A stretch of 64,000 nucleotides of DNA from Sphingomonas psychrotolerans (GTDB lineage: Bacteria > Pseudomonadota > Alphaproteobacteria > Sphingomonadales > Sphingomonadaceae), in the NCBI RefSeq assembly GCF_002796605.1, contig NZ_CP024923.1:4657501-4721500 (forward strand), written 5' to 3'. This document shows, one piece after another, positions 33,935-43,067 of this stretch. Below the pieces are notes generated by a model, which was not told where the DNA came from, ran no database searches, and saw nothing but the letters and a program-made list of their open reading frames with translations. Each line of letters starts with the position of its first letter. Positions within the stretch are counted from its first letter, which is position 1. The position numbers and the translations under genes are program-made.

Positions 33935-36025
33935 ATGACCAATCAGCCCAGTCGTCGCCGCTTCCTCCGGGGGGCCGGCGTGGCCGCCGCGGGGTCGCTG
34001 TTGCATCCCAGCATCGCCCGCGCGCTTGCCATCCCCGCACACCGTCGCACCGGCACGATCAAGGACGTCGGGCACATCGTCATCCTGATGCAGGAGAACC
34101 GGTCGTTCGACCATTATTACGGCACGCTGCGCGGGGTGCAGGGCTTCGGCGACCCGCATCCGGTGCCGCTGCCCGGCGGGCGGCGGGTATGGGAGCAGCG
34201 CGACAAGGAAGGACGGACAATCCTGCCCTTCCATCTCGACACCAGAGCGACCGCCGCGCTCAAGGTGGCCGATCTGCCGCACGGCTGGGAGGATGCCAAC
34301 GGCGCTTCGCGCCAGGGCCGGTGGGACGGATGGATCCCGTCGAAGACCCAGCTCACCATGGGGCACTACCGGCGCGAGGATATTCCGTTCCAGTTCGAGC
34401 TGGCCGAGGCGTTCACGATCTGTGACGCCTATCATTGCTCGGTTCACGGCCAGACCAATCCAAACCGTCTGTTCATCTGGGCCGGCGGCAACGATCCACG
34501 CGGAACCGGCGGCGGCCCCGTAGTGGCAAACAGCTCGGGCGTGGCGCTGGATACGCGCATCGAGCTCACGCCGGAAATGGCCGAGGCGGCGAAGCGCCAC
34601 AACATCGATCCCGCAGTCATGGCGAATTACGGCAAAGGTCCGCGCTACCGCTACACCACATATCCCGAACGGCTCGAGCAGGCCGGGATCCGCTGGAAGG
34701 TCTATCAGGACCCCAAGGACAATTTCTGGGGGCTCACCAACCCGGCGGTCGCGTTCCAGGCCTATAACGACGCGAGACCGGGCGAGCCGCTCCACGACAA
34801 GGCGATGTCGCGCTGGACGATCGACGACCTGCGCGCCGACGTGCTCGCGGACCGGCTACCGCAGGTGGTGTGGATCACCTGCTCGCAATCGGACAGCGAA
34901 CATCCGGAAGGATCGAGCCCGATCGAGGGCGCGAACTTCACCGCCCGGGTGCTCGACGCGCTCACGGCTAATCCGGAAGTATGGTCGAGGACGGTATTGT
35001 TCCTCACTTTCGACGAGAATGACGGCTTCTTCGACCATGTCCCGCCGCCCTCGCCGCCTGCCTTCAATCCCGACGGCAGCCGCGCCGGCGCGTCCACCGT
35101 CGACACGACCGACGACATCCACAGCGACAAGCTTCCCTATGGCCTCAGCGTGCGGGTACCGATGACGGTGATCTCGCCGTGGAGTACCGGCGGCTGGGTG
35201 AACTCGCAGGTGTTCGACCACACATCGGTGATCCGTTTCGTCGAGGCGCGCTTCGGCGTGAAGGAGCCTAACATCACCCCGTGGCGCCGTGCGGTCTGCG
35301 GCGACCTGACCTCGGCGTTCGACTTTTCCCGGCCGCAGAAGTGGCGCGCGACGCTTCCGGACACGAGCGATGCGCTCGCGCGGGTGCAGGCTGCGCTCAA
35401 GCTGCCCAAGCCGCTGCCGCCTGCCCAGGGCACGCTCCCGGCCCAGGAACCTGGCATCCGCCCGGCGCGGGCTCTGCCCTATGCGCCGGTTCTCGAAGAG
35501 GCGATCGCGGACGGCACTCTGCGGCTCCGCTTCGGCAATGCCGGAAAGGCCGGGCTGGTCTATCAGGTGCGTGATCTCGATGATCTCGACGCGCTGCCAC
35601 GCCACTACACGGTCGAGCCCGGCAAGACGCTGAGCGACGAATGGGCCGTGCGCGAGCAGGGCTATCGCCTGGACGTGCGCGGCCCCAATCTCTGGTTTCG
35701 CGAGCTGCGCGGCAGGGCGACGGATCCGCTATCGGTACGCTGCCGCGCTCTGGACGACGACGCGCTGGCGATCGAGCTGATCAACCGTGGGGCAGAGACG
35801 ATCGCGCTGCGGTGTTGCGACCTGCTCGGCGGGGCTGGGGAGTTTCGTCTACTGGTGCTGCCGGAAGGGGCAAACTGGACGGTCCGGATCGGTGCAGCCG
35901 GTGGTTGGTATGATCTCAGGCTCGACTGTTTCGACGGCTCGCCATTCTCACGCCGGCTTTCCGGCCGCGTGGAAACCGGACGAGACTCCGTCAGCTGGCC
36001 AGGGAGGAAGGCAGGTTCCGATTGA
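33935..36025 (+). CDS. Tat-exported phospholipase C (phosphocholine-specific type)
   Basis: 696 residues. It opens with a twin-arginine signal (PSRRRFLRGAGVAAAG). The phosphoesterase-family catalytic start is HIVILMQENRSFDHYYGTLRGV, followed by QSDSEHPEGSS and the metal-binding TFDENDGFFDHVPPP. The C-terminal third has two small beta domains (from about residue 500), as in PlcH/PlcN-type enzymes. It hydrolyses phosphatidylcholine-like lipids in the periplasm or outside the cell to diacylglycerol and a phosphoalcohol. Transcribed with the TonB receptor. Acid-phosphatase (AcpA) relatives are the main alternative. Confidence 0.9.
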   Translation: MTNQPSRRRFLRGAGVAAAGSLLHPSIARALAIPAHRRTGTIKDVGHIVILMQENRSFDHYYGTLRGVQGFGDPHPVPLPGGRRVWEQRDKEGRTILPFHLDTRATAALKVADLPHGWEDANGASRQGRWDGWIPSKTQLTMGHYRREDIPFQFELAEAFTICDAYHCSVHGQTNPNRLFIWAGGNDPRGTGGGPVVANSSGVALDTRIELTPEMAEAAKRHNIDPAVMANYGKGPRYRYTTYPERLEQAGIRWKVYQDPKDNFWGLTNPAVAFQAYNDARPGEPLHDKAMSRWTIDDLRADVLADRLPQVVWITCSQSDSEHPEGSSPIEGANFTARVLDALTANPEVWSRTVLFLTFDENDGFFDHVPPPSPPAFNPDGSRAGASTVDTTDDIHSDKLPYGLSVRVPMTVISPWSTGGWVNSQVFDHTSVIRFVEARFGVKEPNITPWRRAVCGDLTSAFDFSRPQKWRATLPDTSDALARVQAALKLPKPLPPAQGTLPAQEPGIRPARALPYAPVLEEAIADGTLRLRFGNAGKAGLVYQVRDLDDLDALPRHYTVEPGKTLSDEWAVREQGYRLDVRGPNLWFRELRGRATDPLSVRCRALDDDALAIELINRGAETIALRCCDLLGGAGEFRLLVLPEGANWTVRIGAAGGWYDLRLDCFDGSPFSRRLSGRVETGRDSVSWPGRKAGSD

Positions 36026-36985
36026 CCTCGTGCCGGCACCGCCGGCCTTCGTGGCCATGTCCGCGGTTCCGCCGGGTACCGCTGTGTGCAGACGGCGGCC
36101 GGTGGCCACTTCGAGCCGACAGAGCGCAATGGCGGCTATGCTTGTCAGCTTGCTCAGAACGAGGCGAACGCCCAATCCGGTCGAAGCAAGCCCGCTGGCC
36201 GCAACGGTCGACTGGGCGCAGGCACGGTTAGTGGCGGCCGAGGCGCGGATCGCTCCTGCGGCGATTGCCGCCTAGGTGGCGAACCTGCCGGCGTTCGCCG
36301 AACCGGGCGCGCCACTTTGACTCGCGCTGACGACTCGAACTTCTGCGACGCTAATCCAGAGTATGCGCGCGCCGCCCGTGACGCGCCGCCCGGGCTGACA
36401 CAATGTGTTCATTCGCGGTGTCGCAAAGCCGTGGACGGTGCAGCCGCCAAGCCAGGCCTTTGCCACGGCGCGCCGAAAGTGCCGCACCAGTTGCGGTCTG
36501 GAATAGCGGGACAGGCAGCCTGCGCAGTAGCCAAAGGTCAACAGCCCGATTTCAGGACCGGACGATCAGCCGCCGGGGACGTCTTCCATAAATCGCATAT
36601 CGGCCTCCTTTGGTCCTCGGTTCATACGACGCAACGCGGCTGGCCACAATGTTTCTCCACGGCGCGCCAATCCAGAAATCCGGCCCATTAGCGGACCGAG
36701 CACCGGCCATCGCGATGCACTTGCGCGTGGAGGCCGGTAGACCTCGACGATGGTCCCGGACACCATCCGGGAACCAGACGGGCCTGAACGATGTTCGCTG
36801 CTTGTTCTAGCTGGGCGCTGGTACCTGAAAGCAGCCGCCCACAAATCATTTCCTGCCGTTTAGCGTCCTGAGCTCTGCGCCGGAATTTATACCGCTTACG
36901 CCAAGTCGTAACGCACGCGTCATGCGGCGCGCCTAGCCGCACCCTGTCCGCCAGTCGGGTCGCCACAAACTCCATAGGGGTATCC
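36026..36985. other. Gene-poor region, possibly decayed
   Basis: No frame here has convincing protein features, and none of the longer ones (for example 36086-36691 plus, 36566-36844 minus) has a credible start and fold. On the minus strand, a strong AAAGGAGG site at 36604-36611 leads into an ATG at 36598 that meets TGA after ten codons (peptide MRFMEDVPGG). The same frame then stays open to 36272, reading LLTFGYCAGCLSRYSRPQ and on. This could be a gene broken by a nonsense codon. The last 40 bases form the leader of the next receptor gene. Confidence 0.4.
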
Positions 36986-39370
36986 ATGAAGCTTTTGTTC
37001 GGTAGCGCGATGATCGCGCTGCAATTCGCGTGCGCAACGGTCGCCTGGGCGCAGAACGAGACCGTCGATGCGCAGGAAAGTCAGGCTTCCGGCGATGAGG
37101 GCCCGATCGTCGTCACCGGCACCCGCGATCGCGCGCGCACCCAGTTCGATACCCTGGCGCCGGTCGATGTGCTGTCGAAGGCGGCGGTGGCATCCAGCGT
37201 CTCCGGCGATCTCGACGATGTGCTTGCTCAGCTGCTTCCTTCGTTCAACGTCCAGCGTCTTCCAGCGGCCGACGGCCAGGCCTTTGTCCGCCCCGCTACA
37301 CTTCGCGGGCTCTCGGCCGATCAGACGCTCGTACTGCTGAATGGCAAGCGCTATCATCGCTCCGCCCTGCTCGGCTCGCGCGGCGCGCAGGCACCCGATC
37401 TCGCCAGCATCCCCACCGCCGGCATCGGTCGCGTCGAAGTGCTGCGCGACGGCGCCTCGGCGCAATACGGCTCGGACGCCATTGCCGGGGTGATCAACAT
37501 CCTCCTCGACGAAGCACCGGGGATGGACGCCTTCGGCCAGGTCTCGCGTTATTATGTCAAGGACGGCACCGAATATCAGTGGGGCATGCGTGCCGGGATC
37601 GCGCTTGGAGACCGGGGCGCCATCGCCTTTACGGGCCAGTTCGATCGTCAGGAAGCGACGTCGCGCACGCGTCAGCGGCCCGACGCCATCGCCTTCCAGG
37701 CCGCCAATCCGCAGCTCCGCGTCCCCGATCCGGTGCAGCGCTGGGGTCAGCCCGACCAGGAGCGCGTGAGCGGCGCGGTAAATGGCCATTACGATTTGGC
37801 AGACGCAGCGACCTTCTATGTGTTCGGCACGCTCCAGCAGGGCGAAGGCGTCACCGACTTCAACTGGCGCAACCCGGCAGGCACGGCCAGCGTCTATGGC
37901 GCGAGCGCCGGGTTTCCGGGCTTCTCGTTCAACACGCTCTATCCGACCGGCTTCACGCCGCGCTTCGGCACCAAGTTCAGTGATTATCAGACGGTAAGCG
38001 GACTGCGCGGCGATCTGAGCGATCGCTTCCACTACGATCTGAGCGCCTCGCTCGGCCGCAGCCGGATCGAATATACGCTGGGCGAGAGCCTCAACGCGTC
38101 GCTTGGGCCCAACAGCCCGACAAGCTTCTATCTCGGCCGGCTCGAGCAGCGCGAATTCAACCTCAACGCCGATTTCGTCTATCGCCTGCCAGTAGGCACG
38201 GCGGAGCCGGTGAATGTCGCGTTCGGCGCCGAACGCCGCGTCGAGACCTATGCAGTCTCGCCGGGCGATCCTGCCTCCTATGCCGTCGGCCCGGGCGCGG
38301 CGACCGGACTGGCCCCCAATTCGAACGGCTTTCCCGGCTTCGGCCCGGCGCAATCGGGCGAGTGGGGTCAGCGCAGCTATGCCGGCTATGTCGATCTCGA
38401 ATGGAAGCCGGTGGAGATGCTGACGCTGGGCGCTGCGGGCCGCTACGAGGATTTTTCGGAGTTCGGCGACACTTTCACCTACAAGTTCGCCGGCCGCGTC
38501 GAGCCGGTCCATGGTCTCGCGGCGCGCGTCACCTATTCCACCGGTTTCCGCGCGCCCACGCCAGCGCAGCTCAACACCCGCCAGGTGACTCAGGGCCTCG
38601 ACACCCGCACGCTGCAGATATTCAATCAGGGACGCCTCTCACCCAATGACCCGATCGCGATCGCGCTGGGTGCCAAGCCGCTCACTCCCGAGGAATCGCG
38701 CACGCTCACCGCGGGTTTGACCGCGCAGACCGACTTCGGCCTCAGCGCCAGCGTGGATCTGTATCAGATCGACCTGAGCGATCGCTTCGGCCAGTCGGCG
38801 ACCTTCACCGTTCCGGCGGCCTTTCCGAACCCGGACCGGTTCACCTCGGTCAGTTATTTCACCAATGATTTCGACACCCGTACCCGCGGCATCGACGTGG
38901 TGCTCGGCTATGTTCGGGCGCTCGGCGCCGGCCGGGCCAATCTGAGTCTGGCCTATAATTATAACCAGACGCGCGTCCGCAGCGGCAACACCGCTGCGAT
39001 CCCCAACGTCACCCAGCGGCGCATCTTCGAGGAACGCCTGCCCCAGCACAACGCCACCGGGACTTTGGGCTACGATATCGGTGCGCTCGGACTGATGCTC
39101 CGTGGTCGTTATTACGGATCGTGGACCGACGTGACCGGCAATGCCACGGGCGAGCTTTTCCAGCGCTTCGGGTCAACGGTGCTGTTCGATGCGTCGCTTG
39201 CGTACAAATTCAGCGAGAACCTGTCGTTGCGCGTGGGAGCCGAGAATATCTTCGACAGCTATCCCGACGAAGCAACCAACCAGGCCATTCGGGGCCTGAT
39301 CTATTCGCGCAACGCCCCCTACGATACCGACGGCGGTCAGTATTACGCGCGCATCGGACTGCGCTTCTGA
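36986..39370 (+). CDS. TonB-dependent outer membrane receptor
   Basis: 794 residues. The signal peptide ends AWAQ, the TonB-box-like stretch is PIVVTGTRDR, and the plug motifs are ATLRGLSADQTLVLLNGKRYH and VLRDGASAQYGSDAIAGVINI. A large barrel ends YYARIGLRF. The plug pattern is the one common in sphingomonad catabolite receptors rather than classical siderophore receptors. Its stop overlaps the following PLP-enzyme start (TGATGG), so the two are a coupled pair. The FecR/sigma set faces it from the other strand and could regulate it. Confidence 0.93.
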   Translation: MKLLFGSAMIALQFACATVAWAQNETVDAQESQASGDEGPIVVTGTRDRARTQFDTLAPVDVLSKAAVASSVSGDLDDVLAQLLPSFNVQRLPAADGQAFVRPATLRGLSADQTLVLLNGKRYHRSALLGSRGAQAPDLASIPTAGIGRVEVLRDGASAQYGSDAIAGVINILLDEAPGMDAFGQVSRYYVKDGTEYQWGMRAGIALGDRGAIAFTGQFDRQEATSRTRQRPDAIAFQAANPQLRVPDPVQRWGQPDQERVSGAVNGHYDLADAATFYVFGTLQQGEGVTDFNWRNPAGTASVYGASAGFPGFSFNTLYPTGFTPRFGTKFSDYQTVSGLRGDLSDRFHYDLSASLGRSRIEYTLGESLNASLGPNSPTSFYLGRLEQREFNLNADFVYRLPVGTAEPVNVAFGAERRVETYAVSPGDPASYAVGPGAATGLAPNSNGFPGFGPAQSGEWGQRSYAGYVDLEWKPVEMLTLGAAGRYEDFSEFGDTFTYKFAGRVEPVHGLAARVTYSTGFRAPTPAQLNTRQVTQGLDTRTLQIFNQGRLSPNDPIAIALGAKPLTPEESRTLTAGLTAQTDFGLSASVDLYQIDLSDRFGQSATFTVPAAFPNPDRFTSVSYFTNDFDTRTRGIDVVLGYVRALGAGRANLSLAYNYNQTRVRSGNTAAIPNVTQRRIFEERLPQHNATGTLGYDIGALGLMLRGRYYGSWTDVTGNATGELFQRFGSTVLFDASLAYKFSENLSLRVGAENIFDSYPDEATNQAIRGLIYSRNAPYDTDGGQYYARIGLRF

Positions 39371-40641
39371 TGGCCGGCATCGATCGCCGGTCGGTGCTCG
39401 CGGGCGGCCTTGCGCTGCCCGCGGTCGCCGCAACCGCCCGCGCGACGGTTCCGGCGGATAGGGACGGCGAGGCGTTCTGGCGATCGATCGCCGCAGAATA
39501 TGGTCCGCCCGAGGGTATCGTTCAGCTGGAGAATGGCAATTGGGGGATGATGCCTCGGCCAGTGCTCCAAGCCTATCAGGGGACGGTCGCGCGTGTGAAC
39601 CGCGATACCAGCTATTATGCCCGCCGGGGCATGACCCGCGACCTGATCGCGGTGCGCGATCAGGTCGCCGCGGCGATGGGCGTCAAGCCCCAGGAACTCG
39701 CCTTTACCCGCAACGCGACCGAGGCGCTGGAAACGCTGATCCTCGGCTATAATCGGCTCCGGCCGGGCGACGCGGTGCTCTATGCCGATCTCGATTATGA
39801 CAGCATGCAGCATTGCATGGAGAGCCTGCGCGGCCGCCGCGGCGTCGAGATCGTGCGGCTCGCGCTTCCCGAGGCGGCGACTCACGAGACGCTGGTCGCG
39901 GCCTATGCCGAAGCGATGGCCGCCAATCCGCGCCTGCGCCTGATCCTGCTCACCCATCTCAGCCACCGCACCGGGCTGGTCCTTCCGGTCCGCGAGATCG
40001 CCGCGCTGGCGCGGGCGAAGGGTATCGACGTGATCGTAGATGCGGCGCACAGCTGGTGCCAGCTCGACTTCAGCCTGGCTGACCTCGATTGCGACTTTAT
40101 CGGCGTCAACGGCCATAAATGGCTCGGCGCGCCGCTGGGCGTGGGGTTCCTGCATATTCGTGAGGGCGCGCTGGACCGGATCGACCGCCATCCGGCCAAT
40201 CCGGCGACTGGCCGCGACGATATTTCCGCGCGCGTGCATCTCGGCACCTACGATTTCGCCGCCAGCCTGACCGTGCCCGCCGCGCTGGCCTTTCAGCAGG
40301 CGATCGGCAGCGAACGCCGGGCGGACCGGCTGAGGGGGTTGCGGAATCACTGGGTTGCGGGCGCGCGCCGCGTTGCGGGGATCGAGGTGCTGACGCCGGA
40401 CGATTCCCGGTCGCACGGCGGCATCACGTCTTTTCGCGTGAAGGGCGTGATCGACGTCGCTGCCAATATGCGTATCGCGAAGCATCTTATCGAGCGCCAT
40501 CGCATCTTCACCGTCCATCGCGACGGGATCGCGAGCGGCGCCTGCGTGCGTGTCACCCCTGCGCTATTCACGCGCCCCGAGGACGTGGATCGACTCGCCC
40601 GGGCGTTGCCGGACATCGTCTCGGTTATGCAACGCGGCTGA
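39370..40641 (+). CDS. Tat-exported class V aminotransferase-like PLP enzyme (isopenicillin-N-epimerase/PvdN type)
   Basis: 423 residues. The N-terminus MAGIDRRSVLAGGLALPAVAATARA is a twin-arginine signal, so this PLP enzyme should work in the periplasm, which is unusual. The fold is class V: FTRNATEALETLILGYN, DAAHSWCQLDF for the cofactor Asp, and the Schiff-base lysine Lys250 in GVNGHKWLGAP. Tat-exported relatives include PvdN, which modifies pyoverdine. Coupling to a TonB receptor suggests it processes the imported ligand; the substrate is unknown. Confidence 0.85.
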   Translation: MAGIDRRSVLAGGLALPAVAATARATVPADRDGEAFWRSIAAEYGPPEGIVQLENGNWGMMPRPVLQAYQGTVARVNRDTSYYARRGMTRDLIAVRDQVAAAMGVKPQELAFTRNATEALETLILGYNRLRPGDAVLYADLDYDSMQHCMESLRGRRGVEIVRLALPEAATHETLVAAYAEAMAANPRLRLILLTHLSHRTGLVLPVREIAALARAKGIDVIVDAAHSWCQLDFSLADLDCDFIGVNGHKWLGAPLGVGFLHIREGALDRIDRHPANPATGRDDISARVHLGTYDFAASLTVPAALAFQQAIGSERRADRLRGLRNHWVAGARRVAGIEVLTPDDSRSHGGITSFRVKGVIDVAANMRIAKHLIERHRIFTVHRDGIASGACVRVTPALFTRPEDVDRLARALPDIVSVMQRG

Positions 40642-40741
40642 CCTCTGGCGAGAGGGAGGGCGTTGGTTCAGGCCGGCTCGCACCAAGGGAGAAGCACGCC
40701 CAAACGCAGCATTCGGTGGAGCGCTGCAAATGCACTTCCGG

Positions 40742-41710
40742 CTATCGCAGAATGACTACGCCGCCGGCAATCTGCGTTACCTGCAGCAAGAGCAGCTGCT
40801 GAAGCTGGTCCACGGCGTTTTCAATCTGGTTGGTGTGAAACATGCCGCTGACCAGTCGCCTGCCGATGCGTTCGTTCGCTAAAATGATCCGGCCGGGCCG
40901 ATAGCGATTTATGCTGTCGATCGCTTCCGCGAGTGGGGTGTCGCGGAAGATCAAAACGCCACGCCGCCATGCGGCGCTGATTTGCGCATCGATCGGTGAA
41001 ATCTGTCCGGCTTCTCCCGCCTTGGATACATATTGCTGGTTTGCGCCGAGTGTGTGGACGCCGTCCCCGCTCTGCCTGACCGAGCCTCGCAGGCACGCGA
41101 TGCAGGTGTTTCCGTCGCTGAACCGGACGTTAAGTTCGGCATTCCGTGTCGACCAGGTCTTCCCGCCCACCACGATCGAAAAGGGCGACTGGCTGCTGCG
41201 CACGGCAACAAAGGCCTCGCCCGTGATCAGCCTCGCGCTGAATTGAACCAGCGACAGCGCGGTGCGCGCATTCATTTCGACCGTCACCCCCGCCATCGGG
41301 CGCAACGTGCGCCTCTCGCCGACGCCGGTGCGCTCGCCGGCGCCGAGTTCTGCGAGGGATGGCCACAAGCCATAAGGAGGCGTGGCCATCAGCATCGCCG
41401 CAGACGCGGCCACGGCCCCGCCCCCGATCAGCATCGCGCGCCGGTCCAGAACCGCAGGGCGGCTTCCTCGTTCGAACGCGACCACATTGCTGCCCGGCGC
41501 CAGGCGCGACAAGGGCATTGTCCGCAGCGTGCGGCGGAAAGCGATCGCCTCGCGAAACGCCTCGACATGCGCCGGCCCCTGGGCGCGCCACGCTTCGAAT
41601 GCCTCCGCGTCGGCCGTGGTCGCCGCGCCCGAGGTCAGGCGCACGACCCAGCCCAGCGCTTCGTGCACCAGGGGCGGCAGATCGGCCGTCTCGGTTCCAT
41701 GAATGGTCAT
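40742..41710 (-). CDS. FecR-domain anti-sigma / sigma regulator
   Basis: 322 residues. The N-terminal cytoplasmic anti-sigma part has HEALGWVVRLTSGAATTADAEAFEAWR and the next helices. One membrane helix follows (LIGGGAVAASAAMLMA, near residue 95), then the periplasmic FecR domain (GERRTLRPMAGVTVEMNARTALSL and the RGSVRQ region). The C-terminal part resembles an STN-like signalling domain (RDTPLAEAIDSINRYRPGRIIL). It transmits an outer-membrane signal to the adjacent ECF sigma factor. It is the last gene of the minus-strand set and convergent to the PLP-enzyme gene. Confidence 0.9.
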   Translation of the reverse strand: MTIHGTETADLPPLVHEALGWVVRLTSGAATTADAEAFEAWRAQGPAHVEAFREAIAFRRTLRTMPLSRLAPGSNVVAFERGSRPAVLDRRAMLIGGGAVAASAAMLMATPPYGLWPSLAELGAGERTGVGERRTLRPMAGVTVEMNARTALSLVQFSARLITGEAFVAVRSSQSPFSIVVGGKTWSTRNAELNVRFSDGNTCIACLRGSVRQSGDGVHTLGANQQYVSKAGEAGQISPIDAQISAAWRRGVLIFRDTPLAEAIDSINRYRPGRIILANERIGRRLVSGMFHTNQIENAVDQLQQLLLLQVTQIAGGVVILR

Positions 41711-41735
41711 GGCGCGTGGCCTTTCGGGGCGTCGG

Positions 41736-42296
41736 TCATTCCTCCCCCTCCTTATCTACTGACAGTTGCGGCACGCCCGTGACGAACGACTTTTTTCGGC
41801 CGAGCCGTCGCGCGCTGAGGTCGACGCCGCGGCGAAGTTCCTTCTGCACGGTGCGCAGCGTCACGCCGAAGCGCTCCGCCAGCGCGTGATGGCTGGTGTC
41901 GCCCAGAAATGCCTCCTGGAATATGATGCGTTGCCGCTCGGTGAGTTCGGACAATGCCTGCTCGACGATCGCGATGCTCGCCCGGTCTTCGGCGATCGTG
42001 CCCGGCCCGGGCGCGTCGTCGGCGACGTCGAGCAGTTCCTCGATTTCGACAATGGTCAGATGCCGGCGCTCGGCGCGAATCATGTTGCTCGCCGCGTTGA
42101 GCGCCGCGCGATACAGATAGGCTTGCGGGTCCTTCACCGGCGCAAGCTCGCCGCGAGTCTCGAGCCGAATCCAGGTTTCCTGCAGCGCATCCTCCGCGAG
42201 CTCCGGGCCGACCTTTCGGGCCAGCCGGGTGCGCAGCGCAGAATATCCCGCCAGCAGCGCGCGGATCAGCGACCCGCGTGCGGAATCGGCCATCAT
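41736..42296 (-). CDS. ECF-type RNA polymerase sigma factor (FecI-like)
   Basis: 186 residues. The sigma-2 region runs from LRTRLARKVGPELAEDALQETWIRLETR through AYLYRAALNAASNMIRAERR. The sigma-4 region is LSELTERQRIIFQEAFLGDTSHHALAERFGVTLRTVQKEL, with a clear helix-turn-helix. The start at 42296 (MMADSARGSL) follows the previous gene by 16 bases. It is expected to direct transcription of a TonB receptor operon when FecR is triggered. Confidence 0.92.
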   Translation of the reverse strand: MMADSARGSLIRALLAGYSALRTRLARKVGPELAEDALQETWIRLETRGELAPVKDPQAYLYRAALNAASNMIRAERRHLTIVEIEELLDVADDAPGPGTIAEDRASIAIVEQALSELTERQRIIFQEAFLGDTSHHALAERFGVTLRTVQKELRRGVDLSARRLGRKKSFVTGVPQLSVDKEGEE

Positions 42297-42312
42297 GGTG
42301 CCCGCCGACGCA

Positions 42313-43053
42313 TCATTTGGCGTCGATCTCGAACCAGATCGGCTGTGGCAGCCCGGCCGGCGGCGGCCCGGGCATCGAGGCACCGTTCAGGACTTGCGCG
42401 ATGTCGCGGTCCAGTCTCGCCTGACCGGAACCACGCTGCACCCGCAGCCCGTGGATCACGCCGCGAGCGTCCAGTTCGATCGCGATACGGACCTTGAACT
42501 GTCGCTTGCTCGTGCGGGGATCCTGCTGAAGCTGCCGGCTGATTGCGGTGCGGATCGTCTGTCCGAAGGGTCGGTAGTCCCGCGCCGCCGGGCTGCCGAT
42601 CACGCGTGCGGTCGTCACCCGGAGACGATCAAGCACGAGCCGCGGCGCGTTTCCGTCGGGCGCTGCACGGGCAGTCTCCCCTGAAGTCGCCGGCAGCGCG
42701 GCGGGAAGGATCAGGACCGCGGTCGCGCTGGTGAAACGATGCCGCAGCCCGGTGCTGCGCAACAGGGTCGCAACCGCGGCCGGAGGCGAAAAGTCGCCCC
42801 GGAGCGGTGCGGAGGTTAGTCCGTCGAGGACGCCGTGCTGATAGAGAACGTCGATGCCGCTTTGCCGGCCCAGCGTGAGCAAGGCAGCTTCGAGCGCTTG
42901 CGCCGGAATGTCATAGCTGCGGTGCTGCGCCGCGGCGACCGACGGAACTAACGCGCCGCCGATCGCTAGCAGCGTTGCCGCCCCGAGCCACGCGCCCGTC
43001 GGCAAGGCGCGTGCAGCCGCTCTGAACGCTGGAGGGAGACGAGTCGTCGACAA
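42313..43053 (-). CDS. STN domain - TonB C-terminal-like fusion protein
   Basis: About 246 residues if translation begins at the TTG at 43053, giving a good signal peptide (GAWLGAATLLAIGGALVPSVAAAQ). An STN domain follows (SYDIPAQALEAALLTLGRQSGIDVLYQHGVLDG). After a variable linker comes a TonB-C-like domain (QFKVRIAIELDARGVIHGLRVQRGSGQARLDRDIAQVLN). STN domains normally sit at the N-terminus of TonB receptors that signal to FecR, so a free STN joined to a TonB tail is unusual. The start codon is uncertain because no ATG fits. Confidence 0.75.
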   Translation of the reverse strand: MSTTRLPPAFRAAARALPTGAWLGAATLLAIGGALVPSVAAAQHRSYDIPAQALEAALLTLGRQSGIDVLYQHGVLDGLTSAPLRGDFSPPAAVATLLRSTGLRHRFTSATAVLILPAALPATSGETARAAPDGNAPRLVLDRLRVTTARVIGSPAARDYRPFGQTIRTAISRQLQQDPRTSKRQFKVRIAIELDARGVIHGLRVQRGSGQARLDRDIAQVLNGASMPGPPPAGLPQPIWFEIDAK

Positions 43054-43067
43054 GCTGATGGGTCGCT

